DNA from: Aequorivita antarctica
GTDB taxonomy: Bacteria; Bacteroidota; Bacteroidia; Flavobacteriales; Flavobacteriaceae
Reading direction: 5' to 3'
Assembly (NCBI RefSeq): GCF_007997155.1
Contig: NZ_VORT01000007.1
Span: 124,001-188,000, forward strand
DNA length: 64,000 bases
Part shown: piece by piece, positions 37,201 to 45,177 of the stretch
Layout: the number at the start of each line of letters is the position of its first letter
How positions within the stretch are numbered: the first letter of the stretch is position 1
Translations under genes and position numbers: made by a program
Notes under the pieces: model-generated
Told to the model about the DNA's origin: nothing
The model's database searches: none
The model's input: the letters and a program-made list of their open reading frames with translations, nothing else

Positions 37201-40200
37201 ATAGAAGTTAATATTGAGAGTTCCTACGCATCTGTATTTGCTGCCTATATTGAATTGGTACCTGAGAAGACTTTCGAAGAGTTCGTTCAAGCCATTTTGA
37301 GTATTGGGTCTATTTATAGAAAAGATAGTTTATGCATGGCAGTATTGCCAAAACTGAATTCAGGAATAGCTCATTCATTATCTACAATTATTGATGACTT
37401 TAATATTCAAGATGCACTCAAAGTTAATGGATATGACGCCAATATGCTGGTCACTGCTAATAGGGCTCTCCTTGGATTCCTGAATAATGGAGCAGAGGTT
37501 CTAGGTCCCTTAGCAGAAGATGGTGAGCCGCTAACTGTTACAGTGGGACCGTATGACACCTTTAATACATTGCCATATCGATTTATGGCGACCCATAAAC
37601 TCGATCTAACAATAGACCAAATAGTTGAATATAATCTTGACAATGCGAATTTGATAACTGAAGAAACACAGTTCATACTCCCATTAAATCAAGCTAAGTC
37701 TACAACCCAAATAAATCCACAGATTCCAGATACTGTATTTGCCGTAACGGTTGAAATAGATATTTTGAGAAAGACATCCTATGTTCATCCAGAATTCAAG
37801 GGGGAAGCGATTGTAGAGAAAGCGTCGTCAGACATAAGTGCTTTGCCAGAAACTACTTCTAAGGACCAAGGAATTGGTGTGTCCTACCGCCAATTTGCTA
37901 TTGATTTTGAATTTGCATTTGTCGATCAAAAATTAAAACTGGCAACGGGTAAAAAGCAGGGTGTATTAACAACAACAAGCGGAAAATCCCTTTGGGCGGT
38001 TCATTTTGGAGAGGGAGGAATAAATACATTCGACGTACAAACCGATAAGTCGAATTTCTATGCATTAAGCCCATTATCCACCTCGTTAATTTCACAACAG
38101 GTTCCAGATATTAAAAAGTACGCACCAGGTGAAGGATTATCACTGGAAGGTCAAACCAAGACATTCCAATCTGTTGATATTGATCTTTGGATGAATGACT
38201 TTTTGTCCATAGTGGATTTAATGTTATCACCAGAATACAGCATTCCAGCCTTTAGATTAGGAGGCTCAGCATCAATGGTACAACGTAGAAAACCAATTGC
38301 AGAGTCCAAGAAAATAGCAGAGGGACCAATTGGGCTTGTTATGCCATCAATTTATTCGGAAGACCAGACTGGTTTGGATGATTACTTTACAAATTTAATT
38401 GGTGCTACAGGATCCATACTTCTTGGATTCCAAGCTTACGAAGAAATTGTTGAAGCAAAAGATAATGTTGCCAATCAGTTGATGAATAGAACCGACCTAA
38501 TTATTAACCCATCCATTCCGGTGTCTAGTGATTTTGTTTTAGAGGCTCAACAAACACTAAAAGAACAGATGCTGGTAAGACTTACAAATGCATATTCTAT
38601 TGATGCTCTTATTCAGTATGCAGTTAAGGTGAAGTCAACATTTAATGGTCAACCCATTTGTCCTCGTTTTTCGGGTCCAATTAACCCAAAAGTTTATCGT
38701 GTAACGCAGCTAACTTCTCTTGTTAATCTTGCCGGTAAAATTGGAGGCACGGGCTATTTGATTGACACAGCATATCTGGCCCAGATAATTTCGGAACAGA
38801 ACCTTGTCCTCAAGACCGGAGTGTCTGTAACCTACAAAGGAAAAACACATGAAATTAATGAAAACGATACGCTAGCTGATGTAGCAACAGAGGTTGACGT
38901 TAATCCAAACCCACAATTAAAGAATTATTGGGAGCAATGGGTACCTTTTATAAGAACGATCGAGACGATTGATCTTATCGCACCTAATGCAAGTTTTATG
39001 GACGTAACAATTCGACGTCAAGTATCATCTGCTGATACAATGGAAAACCTAGCTCGGTATTTTAACATAGCAGTTCAGTTTTTTGCGCGATCGAACGCTT
39101 CTTTAAAAGGCATCTTTATAAATGGTCTAGAGATAGAATGGTCAGTAGGAAAAAAGATTGTAACTAAAGATGATGAATCACTCAATGAACTTCTTGAAAG
39201 GATTAAAGTTACCAAGAGTACTTATACCTTAGATGATTTGGCAATTAGTATTAGCACTAAAAATCCCTTGCTAACGCCCGACGCCCTTGTCTTTGGTTTA
39301 CAGAGATTCCCTGAGAATACCCTCTCAACGTCCAAGGTATCACTGGGTCCACTTTCTGGGGAAACCCCAGATTCGGTAATGACCTTTATTTTGAATATTA
39401 AAAATGAGGCTCGTTATAAGAAAGTCTTTCTTAACTTAGACTATGTCATTAATGAAATGGAATATAACATTGCTAATATTAGTAAAGCTTCCGATTACCA
39501 AGCTTCATCATGGCTTACATTTATTTTACCAATTGGACAATCTGCAGGTACAGATGTAGGGATCAATACGGACTTAGGACAGGTTGAAATTCCTTTACCT
39601 TTAAGGGCGTACCCTACTCCTCCTTCACTTTTATCCCAAAGTGGTGTTGCAAGCGTTCCTGAAGCAAAAAATATTTCCGAAGCAAAACTTTGGGATTATA
39701 ATATGATTTATCAAAGTCAGAATGCAGCACAGGATACGGATTTTCTGGAAATAAGCTTTAACAACCCAACCGGGAAAATTAACGTTGATGCTGTAGTGCA
39801 TCCAAACTTGTTTAACAATCTTGCTCAGTTCGCATCTATACAAGGTCAGTTGCGAAATGATCTTGCTCTTTTGCCTACCCTTAGTAATGGTCAACAAAAT
39901 ACTAGAGCTCAAGTTGCTGTTAGTGTGTTTGCAGATATTGCCAAATCTATCGCCTCGAGTTTAAGTCTTGTTCCTGATTTTTCTGGAGCAGATATAGCCC
40001 CAGAAATGAAATACGAATTTCGTGTAGAGAAGTCAACAGGAGCTGCGGGTACTTATTTAGAGAATCTAACATTATACCTTGAAAAATACACAGGCCCTAC
40101 TGGTGGGGCCCCATCTGGGGACGGTGAGAACGGTGGGTGGCCAAATATTGCACTGCAACAAAAATCGATTGACTCCAAAGGATCGGCTGTGTGGTATCCA

Positions 40201-40938
40201 CTTTCTTTAAAATCACATGACACAAAACGAGGAGTTTATATAATACCTGCTGAGGCGGATATTCTTGCGGGAAAACCCATAGTGCAGCGTTATGGGTTTG
40301 ACAAGCGAGATGTAATAGAAAATCAGAATGCATTAAGTGGTGTGTATCTTACACGTAATCTTGGTTTATATGATGGTAATCCATTAGGGGTAACAGGTAC
40401 AATGGGACCAAATTCTACAAATAATGCATTTGTATACAAAACACCAATTGTCCATTTTATTAATCGCACAACACCATTTATCAATAATCAGAATGTATTT
40501 GCCATTGGCCCTGGTGACATTGCAACAGTGCTATTTAAAACACTAAATGAATTATTGGAGACAACAGCATCAGGTACAAGAGCATTTAAGTTGAAGATTG
40601 CTTGCAGTTATGGTTATTTCCTTGTTGATAAACCAGATCAAGAGCCATTAATATCGAAGACACCAATTTTCCTGATCCCAAATTATACATACCAAGGGAA
40701 TACTGGGCAAGAGTTTTCAAATGAGATTGAAGTGTATATAAAGAAATGGAAAGAAACCCATTCGATAAGTATTGAAGGTGGTAATTATATTTTTGATGTT
40801 ACCGTATTTGAACAGGCACAAAGTATGGGGCTTACTGGTCCAGTAGAGCAGTTACCAATTCTCCAACTGAATAATTTACAGCTTCCAATTGGAGCAACAG
40901 GAGTAATGATAGGGGAGAAAAATTGGGACGAACCCTAG
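28243..40938 (+). CDS. giant 4231-aa LysM-repeat protein with scattered G-x-T-G motifs
   Basis: A single uninterrupted frame of 12.7 kb. Residues 1 to about 1160 are beta-rich, with long amphipathic strands (for example DEIGLQYIKQ near 750) that may belong to the DUF6603 group. LysM-like units follow in three blocks, at about 1498-1900, 2664-3150 and 3484-3680. Examples are YTVREADTLELIAGYY, YTIQADETLAEILELFGVT, YGIKDGDTLASLSNLF, YEPIAGDTLASIAGH and YTFKGSETLESLATLF. Between and after the blocks are beta-rich regions with isolated motifs such as GITGLTGPVG, GLTGLAGVTG, GGPTG and TGPTGG. There is no signal peptide, membrane helix or sorting domain. LysM units bind GlcNAc-type glycans. Function unknown; a large glycan-binding scaffold is the simplest reading. 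Confidence 0.85.
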   Translation: MSQPVIGIDELVKILEDAVKGPQGSQYIILDDALFPAAGALVDYLQLTNDQLRIDQISGTDLIQPDKPKYKVNIVGKGNLFDVDTGGNLTSVACHINITGTAPPSEDVELRMKAEPSESSWEFSDCFPPLPEFLGKKEKTAELEWQASFYNHFPLSNVAFYVNTHSNGMPSGINLEAVLNTTVGTLGRFISKFIPETVDLGGTIELRKDTFPLLNLAADLADFDFPEIKDITSFKLELSTADKDAGDESSKNSSNADLSASAEVIDLKFTIEGSILQGNTIWVLDIGIEDPTKYTLSNGINSLLSFGGGEVTLPSGIEAFTSMYLDSLSLGFQPKSTGLRTISMIGASVKYAKDWVIPMTGVTIGDIKIHWEIANPFSGSPMLIGSISGVIALGDNDKTLSNKNIVAISIICDITGLEKGGTPSVNITGDLFTEEEGQTASIDAIVEHFTGFNPNIGLEVAKLSFEANTGDRTFFFYTSLVGDLPFKIPGVEFKEAAFGVRYSPNQFSGNVSANISVAKIPLVGYASYRGKDAGWLLKGGIPPNGDKIPNLGEFLDNLDSNWFGGVPESIKIIQLTGLMTSFDTKSKAFSLEIGVEWIPKIADKDFKIAAEFFLKSEKASDTENSYSGYVKGSLEFVDLKAAVTYAFAKNSKVFTFEIGYKSFELIAILMQVADKATPTVKGDWILKVGFGNTSFGDILEFLVHLIDPNINFKLGPPWNVLNEINLKNLSLVINLTKKTVGITYAVKKDFGFFYLDEIGLQYIKQPGKNSVNVIITGRMLEKPYTDAKPLTWDALNESPPAVPGKGNKTLDLKYLGFGQNITFRETKDFKKVEDVINALKKDFAPIDTDSDSNPLEQLPNLKFAGDGRWLIGTDFTLIDTITIAAVFNDPELYGVHLALAGEKAKQLKGLSFDILYKKVTETIGVYQLELKLPDSMRQFQFGAGSVTVPIINLDIYTNGNFRIDMGFPVGLNFTRSFCIQFWPFIGYGGFYFAILNGQTSSKVPKITNGNFAPVIEFGLALSIGLGKTIDKGILKAGLSVTIVGIVEGVLGWFHPDDKSLPSDMFYLIKGTVALTGKLYGEVNFFIISAKVEVIAYASLTLTIEAFQPILVELELGVSVSASVKILFIRIHFSFKMILELSFTVGNASPTPWILDGSSSNPDTFLLRQQRSRYAYREISARDILRAQRIQDIALDLQHPFSWNPINVFEGDIKDIQLLMMPNFTVAVPTTLNANVNLVIENDDPQVQTVMALFVPNSITANAKTHEEVKQIFHANATEKPFNQLVGGFLKWALVSFGLDLANPVTIVDLEDVQKQINKEQSAGDIFSYDLIRSFIELNYLLKISSVSSEKISEELNTTGLEDGPLGLVHDSCSETSGQEIGSLGITGLTGPVGEISAAYFPMIPDLIMSPEDRPVIDFSKHQMIDHEYEEMLSSYFQDLLVEFEQNVARNPEQPNAPQSRSNSRVDAPEESMSTFIFRDYFAMLTKQAVASAISLFSRYPYSVKESDSLESIASTFPTVSFVHQVRPHDTLGTISTQYGVQIESIKLSNDLLTSLESFDKLILHLEMVTIEKGVTPATIANANGGIQLNASVENPTIISVPGLVFQLKDQSTLDNIMIQFGITSPEDLFIGEAAKNSINPDLLLTNGKILIPQTSYKVSEGQTLLEVTAYWVMRGKLMGTGIDEALLSAYSQAIIKCNNGDENAYKDLNNLTVGESIKIPEIILNKDKTLEFVGTKPCDWKVYTVREADTLELIAGYYTLSQLQFELLTEFESLIKGLNPGVPPITTNQELVIPTFEYTIQADETLAEILELFGVTLQAALNANRRSNTIFTPLALMILPTLHYGIKDGDTLASLSNLFNLSVKDLAWKISTEPNIFILQQEIIIPDVPKQMFDKLLTDLVSNGSFNNISAMLTRFMLHGLRVPDPADDILAGLTPSKLEALDGNSIKTWGLYEIAGQQFQAPSATGPVGATAMYDITFEKGPTASWITFPDSVEEDKLKVSLTDQLIRENSPSTIFNPEVTLGPTGLPLAQNSAQQFGLEKSMHWQSASEIFAGLTGLAGVTGQVVKGPGEPSIWPFPDTLLEKLAQIGRPTGLIGATAVGRPYELIESRSQGTNGTSKRNLDYFSWGTAIELSIRQVANTQGEGTLPNSYLVLGTPESSRKYLQESWMHLQSSGEEVELHLLYSPGFVSGNPSGFVSNVLNNDGTFILKTNLSSVTHNGPQGLTTGTIEEPNSGDYYARISSGRPFLQYLWEASIIGTGGFYLNYSDKAGKGLPPELFANDTEAKIWLVVLLKSQLQAAMSEEKLLYPFNNCAIIADNVDGSAAHLFMQVTDPTPADKIKTANVGPGDIALQVTRRNPDFSGATGPEFLTKSLYNLLGYQVQGNSFFKASKEGMPVGPIEYDVPDKNMEALPNFANTDESLWDYHCVIPISKFGLYNDIPKGLALPKASKNPYQGITGPAEGGPTGLSQAKVSLQFQDLYGNRTISTTPLPDLDLFVGYTDPVIGVSAWPSTAATYRIGKNTSPVISIGISLQTSKYLPSPSYGFDKSAYSATTDVQRYKEIFYQLFQEDISLVLHTSLDQVGNIQTPYPLSRLSFRNYVAGAYVFLNQIQYLDQYQFKTVSKTGLDLLSNMFGIAMLDLGTTNQDKPANLLFEGEVQVPNLYTVRQMDSLCDILASTGTSSCTTTITGLDAPPTNVEKIANNNKGALLYTGTTLLTNLRENIPFVNISKEKNTLALVAAANASNVFYDFITPSKSIEGIGFIQVNWKIENLLEPGLDIAIEGTILNTTDFKTFEALYNEFVKSLKDLTQSDFADAIKNVQGIFATTGMFNLQDYIIQETNTFASLEKCTPSLGTIAELAMLNREVANIYTTGTAIFLYSKPYEPIAGDTLASIAGHNSLTVEQLLTVNGNTSIAVEQDILIPNLVMLPEASTSSFAPYTFKGSETLESLATLFSMTPLELAQLNIEFQGIFKDGQIAIEGAAPIEVNIESSYASVFAAYIELVPEKTFEEFVQAILSIGSIYRKDSLCMAVLPKLNSGIAHSLSTIIDDFNIQDALKVNGYDANMLVTANRALLGFLNNGAEVLGPLAEDGEPLTVTVGPYDTFNTLPYRFMATHKLDLTIDQIVEYNLDNANLITEETQFILPLNQAKSTTQINPQIPDTVFAVTVEIDILRKTSYVHPEFKGEAIVEKASSDISALPETTSKDQGIGVSYRQFAIDFEFAFVDQKLKLATGKKQGVLTTTSGKSLWAVHFGEGGINTFDVQTDKSNFYALSPLSTSLISQQVPDIKKYAPGEGLSLEGQTKTFQSVDIDLWMNDFLSIVDLMLSPEYSIPAFRLGGSASMVQRRKPIAESKKIAEGPIGLVMPSIYSEDQTGLDDYFTNLIGATGSILLGFQAYEEIVEAKDNVANQLMNRTDLIINPSIPVSSDFVLEAQQTLKEQMLVRLTNAYSIDALIQYAVKVKSTFNGQPICPRFSGPINPKVYRVTQLTSLVNLAGKIGGTGYLIDTAYLAQIISEQNLVLKTGVSVTYKGKTHEINENDTLADVATEVDVNPNPQLKNYWEQWVPFIRTIETIDLIAPNASFMDVTIRRQVSSADTMENLARYFNIAVQFFARSNASLKGIFINGLEIEWSVGKKIVTKDDESLNELLERIKVTKSTYTLDDLAISISTKNPLLTPDALVFGLQRFPENTLSTSKVSLGPLSGETPDSVMTFILNIKNEARYKKVFLNLDYVINEMEYNIANISKASDYQASSWLTFILPIGQSAGTDVGINTDLGQVEIPLPLRAYPTPPSLLSQSGVASVPEAKNISEAKLWDYNMIYQSQNAAQDTDFLEISFNNPTGKINVDAVVHPNLFNNLAQFASIQGQLRNDLALLPTLSNGQQNTRAQVAVSVFADIAKSIASSLSLVPDFSGADIAPEMKYEFRVEKSTGAAGTYLENLTLYLEKYTGPTGGAPSGDGENGGWPNIALQQKSIDSKGSAVWYPLSLKSHDTKRGVYIIPAEADILAGKPIVQRYGFDKRDVIENQNALSGVYLTRNLGLYDGNPLGVTGTMGPNSTNNAFVYKTPIVHFINRTTPFINNQNVFAIGPGDIATVLFKTLNELLETTASGTRAFKLKIACSYGYFLVDKPDQEPLISKTPIFLIPNYTYQGNTGQEFSNEIEVYIKKWKETHSISIEGGNYIFDVTVFEQAQSMGLTGPVEQLPILQLNNLQLPIGATGVMIGEKNWDEP

Positions 40939-40991
40939 ATAAAATATCTCTTCAGTCTCAGCAAAAAAATAATTAAAGTAAATTAAATACC

Positions 40992-41810
40992 ATGGCAAAA
41001 AAATCTAAATCTAGACTTTTCGAGAATGACCCAGTTGATTGGAATTATATTGTTCTAAATAGCCTCACGGGGCCGCAAGGTCCAATAGGGGTAACTGGAG
41101 AACAAGGAATTCAAGGGGTTACGGGGCCGCAAGGTATTCAAGGTGTGACTGGGGAACAAGGCATTCAAGGCGTTACAGGGCCGCAAGGTATTCAAGGTGT
41201 GACAGGTGAGCGAGGAATTGACGGTGTAGGTATTCAAGGCGTGACAGGGGCACAAGGTATTCAAGGGGTTACCGGTGAACGAGGAATTGACGGTGTAGGT
41301 ATTCAAGGCGTGACAGGGGCACAAGGTATACAAGGAGTTACTGGAGCCCAAGGAATTCCGGGGGTAACTGGTGGACGAGGAATTGATGGTATTGGTACAC
41401 AAGGGGTGACCGGAGCTCAAGGAATTCAAGGTGTAACTGGTGTACAAGGCATTCAAGGGATTACTGGTGCTACTGGTCCACAAGGAGCTACAGGTCCTAG
41501 AGGGTACTCTCCCTATATCCCTGAAAAGTTTGAATTGTTTATGTCTAATCTCGTTTTACCTTCTGAGGAAGAAACCCTTTTGGAGCAGATAATAAAGGAT
41601 TTAGTAATAGCCATAAAAAAAGGAAGCAACGGACCCGCCTATTCATTAGTGGAAGTACTTAGCCATTATATTACAGGACATCCACCACAAGGTCCTACTG
41701 GACCTTGGTCTGGGATGACTGGATTAACTGGCGCAACAGGTTCTGGTCCTACCGGAATGACTGGATTAACTGGACCTTGGGGCCTTTCTAATATGCTCGA
41801 AACACTATGA
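40992..41810 (+). CDS. collagen-like protein with G-I-Q-G-V-T triplets
   Basis: A 272-aa protein. A short N-terminal head (residues 1-25) is followed by about 47 collagen-type Gly-x-y triplets at about 26-173, mostly GIQ-GVT, GEQ/GPQ and GERGIDGVG variants with threonine at every second triplet. A 60-residue non-collagen domain (YSPYIPEKFELFMSNLVL onward) comes next, then a second short stretch (GPTGPWSGMTGLTGATG). Bacterial GXT triplets are typical sites of O-glycosylation, as in BclA of Bacillus spores, and four glycosyltransferase genes follow. There is no signal peptide. It overlaps the next gene by 4 bases (ATGA). Confidence 0.85.
   Translation: MAKKSKSRLFENDPVDWNYIVLNSLTGPQGPIGVTGEQGIQGVTGPQGIQGVTGEQGIQGVTGPQGIQGVTGERGIDGVGIQGVTGAQGIQGVTGERGIDGVGIQGVTGAQGIQGVTGAQGIPGVTGGRGIDGIGTQGVTGAQGIQGVTGVQGIQGITGATGPQGATGPRGYSPYIPEKFELFMSNLVLPSEEETLLEQIIKDLVIAIKKGSNGPAYSLVEVLSHYITGHPPQGPTGPWSGMTGLTGATGSGPTGMTGLTGPWGLSNMLETL
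41068..41505 (+). repeat. tandem in-frame repeats coding collagen triplets
   Basis: Imperfect 18- and 36-base units such as GGTATTCAAGGTGTGACT, with longer blocks containing GAACGAGGAATTGACGGTGT. Adjacent units are nearly identical, so copy number could change by slippage. The repeats are within the collagen-like gene and are not a CRISPR array. Confidence 0.85.
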
Positions 41811-42562
41811 ACCAAATCACATTTAAACAAATTACGGGAACGCAATTATACAAACCTCAAATACCTTCAACATCTGAGGCATTGTTATTTTTCCCTTTTG
41901 AAACATCAATCCAAGAATTGATAACGCTAGATAATTCTTGGGCGAATAATCCGAAAGGGTATTATCTTTTTTTTAATAAAATACCTGATTCTGATTTTAG
42001 CACATTAGAATTAGCTCTAAAAAAGATACTTCCTGTCCCCCACCCTTCTCATACTAGTTTTGCATGGATACTACTTGATATTGGTGAATCAATCAAAATT
42101 GATAATGCAAAAATTGTTATTTTGGAAGACAATGAACGGAATCCCCCTACAATAAAGCATGATGTCATTTTTCAACCTGTCAATGGAACTGCGGCAATAT
42201 TATTTGCTGCCGAAAGTCCTGTATTAACTAAAGTAAATGGTGATGGAGCTATAACTGAATTTAATTTCACCTACCCAAATATCCCCGTAAAAGGAGGACA
42301 ACCTGCCTCAATGTCGCCATCTTGTATGGCTTTGATGGTTCCTATGTCAGGCCAACTTTCTGGGGCTTTTATTTTTAAAGCTTTAATAAATAGACAGCAG
42401 GAATCAAATAATTTAAATAATGCGGTTAAAGATTTATTTGAAGGAAAATCGGATCCACTAAGACCATTCGATTCAAAACGCAATGGGCTAACATTTACTG
42501 GAAATAGATTTGTACTGACCCAAGATGCAAATAATGGTTATACCCTTCAACCTTATGGATGA
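41807..42562 (+). CDS. 251-aa hypothetical protein of the collagen-like cluster
   Basis: No family recognised. Features are a proline-containing N-terminus (KPQIPSTSEALLFFPFETSI), the stretch SFAWILLDIGESIKIDNAKI and a Gly/Ser/Met-rich segment (PASMSPSCMALMVPMSGQLS). It appears soluble and has no signal peptide. It is translationally coupled on both sides: ATGA with the collagen-like gene, and an ATGGATGA overlap with the first GT2 gene. It probably functions with the surrounding structural proteins. Confidence 0.75.
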   Translation: MNQITFKQITGTQLYKPQIPSTSEALLFFPFETSIQELITLDNSWANNPKGYYLFFNKIPDSDFSTLELALKKILPVPHPSHTSFAWILLDIGESIKIDNAKIVILEDNERNPPTIKHDVIFQPVNGTAAILFAAESPVLTKVNGDGAITEFNFTYPNIPVKGGQPASMSPSCMALMVPMSGQLSGAFIFKALINRQQESNNLNNAVKDLFEGKSDPLRPFDSKRNGLTFTGNRFVLTQDANNGYTLQPYG

Positions 42563-43379
42563 ACGAATAAAACGAAAACCAGAGGATAAAAGCAAAAGGC
42601 TCCCGTTAGTAAGTTGTTTAACCTTAACTAAAAATAGATTGTTATTAGTTAAACAAGCTATCGAATGTTTTTGTTTACAATCCTATCAGAACAAGGAATT
42701 GGTTATTATTTCCGCAGGCACAAAACGGTATCAAACAGCCCTTAAAAATCACATTGACACATTAGAAAGAGTTGATATCAATTTGGTATTACTTCCGAAG
42801 GAACATATACCCATAGGTACCATGCGAAATATTAGCCTAGATCAAGCTAAAGGGAAATACATTTGTATTTGGGATGATGATGATTTGTATCATAAAGATC
42901 GTATTAATATTCAATATTCAACTACTGTTAACCATCAAGTAGACGCATGTTATCTAACAGACCATCTACATTGGTTTGATAAGGATCGTTCGCTATATTG
43001 GGTTAATTGGAAGCGTTTTTCAACACAACAGAGTATGGATTGTATGGTTCCAGGTACGCTATTTATGAAGCGACCGTTAAAAATAAGATACCCTGAATAT
43101 GATCATGCAGGAGAAGATAACATCTTTCGAAGTTTAGTATTTAAAAATTATACCGTCTATGGACTTAGCGATTACGGGTATCTATATATCTATCGTGTAC
43201 ATGGGGCAAATCAATGCCCCAATAACCATCACAAATTGATAGTTAAAAAAGGTTGTGTGGAGTTATCCTTCATAGAAAATAAATGGGAGCAATTAAAAGA
43301 GGTCCTCACTTACTTAAAACTGCCAATGCCATTATTAATGAAAGGGCCAAATGAAATTACTGTATATACATTCAATTAA
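42555..43379 (+). CDS. GT2-family glycosyltransferase (copy 1)
   Basis: The start at ATG 42555 (MDERIKRKPEDKSKRLPLVS) overlaps the previous stop by 8 bases; it gives 274 aa and is preferred over the upstream ATG at 42525. GT-A fold features: LVSCLTLTKNR at the N-terminus, IWDDDDLYHKDR as the DXD metal and sugar-nucleotide motif, and AGEDNIFRSLV as the acceptor-side acid motif. There are no membrane helices. It is closely related to the C-terminal domain of the 45178-47085 product and to copy 3 (47078-47938). It likely glycosylates the collagen-like or giant protein in the cytoplasm. Confidence 0.85.
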   Translation: MDERIKRKPEDKSKRLPLVSCLTLTKNRLLLVKQAIECFCLQSYQNKELVIISAGTKRYQTALKNHIDTLERVDINLVLLPKEHIPIGTMRNISLDQAKGKYICIWDDDDLYHKDRINIQYSTTVNHQVDACYLTDHLHWFDKDRSLYWVNWKRFSTQQSMDCMVPGTLFMKRPLKIRYPEYDHAGEDNIFRSLVFKNYTVYGLSDYGYLYIYRVHGANQCPNNHHKLIVKKGCVELSFIENKWEQLKEVLTYLKLPMPLLMKGPNEITVYTFN

Positions 43380-43387
43380 AAAGGCTT

Positions 43388-45175
43388 ATGACGTTTACTA
43401 AAAAAAAGACAGGAAGCAAGCAAACAATTTGCCTTAATATGATAGTTAAAAATGAGGCCCATGTAATTAGACGTTGCTTAGATTCATTGAAAGGTTTTAT
43501 TGATACTTGGGTAATTGTAGATACAGGAAGTACCGATGGCACGCAAAAAATAATAAAAGAGCATTTAAAGGAGTTGCCAGGGGAATTAATAGAAAAACCT
43601 TGGGTAAACTTTGCACATAATCGGTCTGAAGCAATTGAATTTGCCAAAGGAAAAGGAGATTTCGTATTAATTATAGATGCAGATGAAGTCTTAGAATTTG
43701 ATAAAAACTTTACCATCCCAAAATTGACCTATGGCTCATATCATTTTGTGATTGAATCTGGAGGATGTTCCTATTTTAAAACCCAACTTGTTGATAATAG
43801 TTTAAAATGGTCCTTTAAGAATGTAATCCATGAATATATCCAATGTGAAGGACAGGTTTCAGAATCCGTACTGGAAAATGTAAAAACATTGCGATTTCCA
43901 GATGGTGCACGGGCTAGAGATCCAGAAACTTATAAAAAAGATGCCGCTATTTTAGAGGAAGCTCTTAAGGATGAACCAGAAAATAGTAGATATCGTTTTT
44001 ATCTAGCGCAAAGTTATAGAGACGCTAAAGAATTTGAACTTGCAATAGTAAATTACCAACAAAGAGTAGATGCCGGAGGTTGGAATGAAGAGGTTTGGTA
44101 TTCGATGTATCAAATAGCCCAATTAAAAAAGCAATTGGCAAGACCATGGCCTGAAGTGCTAGATGCCTACTTAAAGGCCCATCAATTCAAACCAGATCGT
44201 GCTGGCCCTTTGTACCAAATAGGTATTTACTATCAGGCGAGAAGAGATTTTCACAACGCTTTTCTTTTTCTTCGTCAAGCAATGGAAATTAAATACCCTA
44301 AAAATGATAGGTTATTTATTGAGAAAATGTTATACGACTATCTTATTCCTGTAGAGTTTGCAGTATGCGCCTATTATGTGGGTCGACAACAAGAAGCTAT
44401 CCAAACCAATAATGACCTTTTGAAATCAAAATCATTACCTCCAGAACTTATTGAAAGAGTAATATCAAATAGAAGGTATAGTCTTGAGGTTTTACAACCG
44501 AAAAAAAATATTCCGTGTAAAACACTCCCTCATATCTGTGTTGTTATTCCATTTAAAAACCCAACTCCTGACTTAGATAATTTGGTCGAAACCCTTTTAT
44601 ATCAAAAATACCAGAATTGTACTTTTTATTTTATCGATGATGGTAGTATTGACGATCCTACGTCGCGAATAGCACTTGAAGATGAACGATTTCGTATAAC
44701 AAGGAGAAAAAGGACGCAAGGTTGGGGAATGTGCATGTATGATTTCTTGAACACCTATGATGAGGCCGTTGTACTTCCCCTTTGTGATCATATGTGGCTT
44801 GCCTCTCCAGAATCTCTGACTAAGCTAGCCCAAATGTTTTGTGATTATACTTCTGAAATTGTTTATGGACAATATAGAGAGTCTTCTGGGCATCTTGGGA
44901 TGGCAATTCCGTTTTCCTCACAGTATAATGACTCCACTGAATTGGAGTATGAACAGATTTTCCCTATGGCATTTAAAAAACCCACAACAACGATGTTCGA
45001 AGCTTTTAATTCATATACATCTCTGATGCACCAAGTTTTAACGCATTGTCCATTCGAAGATTTACATTTTAATGACGAGCCTTTGGTTGTTATAAATACA
45101 GATGTACAATTATATTTCAATATAAATAAAATGGAGCATTCAATAGCAAAGGACACTTTAGACCAAATAGCCTAA
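43388..45175 (+). CDS. GT2 - TPR - GT2 fusion glycosyltransferase
   Basis: A 595-aa protein. The N-terminal GT2 domain (ICLNMIVKNEAHVIRRCLDS, IVDTGSTDGT, LIIDADEVLEF with DAD as the metal motif) is of the SunS-like type. TPR-like repeats lie at about 180-320 (YRFYLAQSYRDAKEFELAI, PLYQIGIYYQARRDFHNAF). A second, shorter GT2-like domain lies at about 378-560 (ICVVIPFKNPTPDLDNLVET, FIDDGSIDDP, VLPLCDHMW). Fusion of a GT2 to TPRs is seen in protein O-glycosyltransferases that hold a peptide acceptor, which supports a protein substrate. It starts 8 bases after the previous gene. Confidence 0.85.
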   Translation: MTFTKKKTGSKQTICLNMIVKNEAHVIRRCLDSLKGFIDTWVIVDTGSTDGTQKIIKEHLKELPGELIEKPWVNFAHNRSEAIEFAKGKGDFVLIIDADEVLEFDKNFTIPKLTYGSYHFVIESGGCSYFKTQLVDNSLKWSFKNVIHEYIQCEGQVSESVLENVKTLRFPDGARARDPETYKKDAAILEEALKDEPENSRYRFYLAQSYRDAKEFELAIVNYQQRVDAGGWNEEVWYSMYQIAQLKKQLARPWPEVLDAYLKAHQFKPDRAGPLYQIGIYYQARRDFHNAFLFLRQAMEIKYPKNDRLFIEKMLYDYLIPVEFAVCAYYVGRQQEAIQTNNDLLKSKSLPPELIERVISNRRYSLEVLQPKKNIPCKTLPHICVVIPFKNPTPDLDNLVETLLYQKYQNCTFYFIDDGSIDDPTSRIALEDERFRITRRKRTQGWGMCMYDFLNTYDEAVVLPLCDHMWLASPESLTKLAQMFCDYTSEIVYGQYRESSGHLGMAIPFSSQYNDSTELEYEQIFPMAFKKPTTTMFEAFNSYTSLMHQVLTHCPFEDLHFNDEPLVVINTDVQLYFNINKMEHSIAKDTLDQIA

Positions 45176-45177
45176 AG

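Noticed and set aside
41055-41483. Long open frame on the minus strand opposite the collagen repeats
   Set aside because: It is an antisense shadow of the triplet repeats: the composition follows the complement of the Gly codons, and it has no start context or homology of its own.
41068-41505. Short tandem repeats that could suggest a CRISPR array
   Set aside because: Units are in phase with codons, have no spacers of constant length, and encode collagen triplets.
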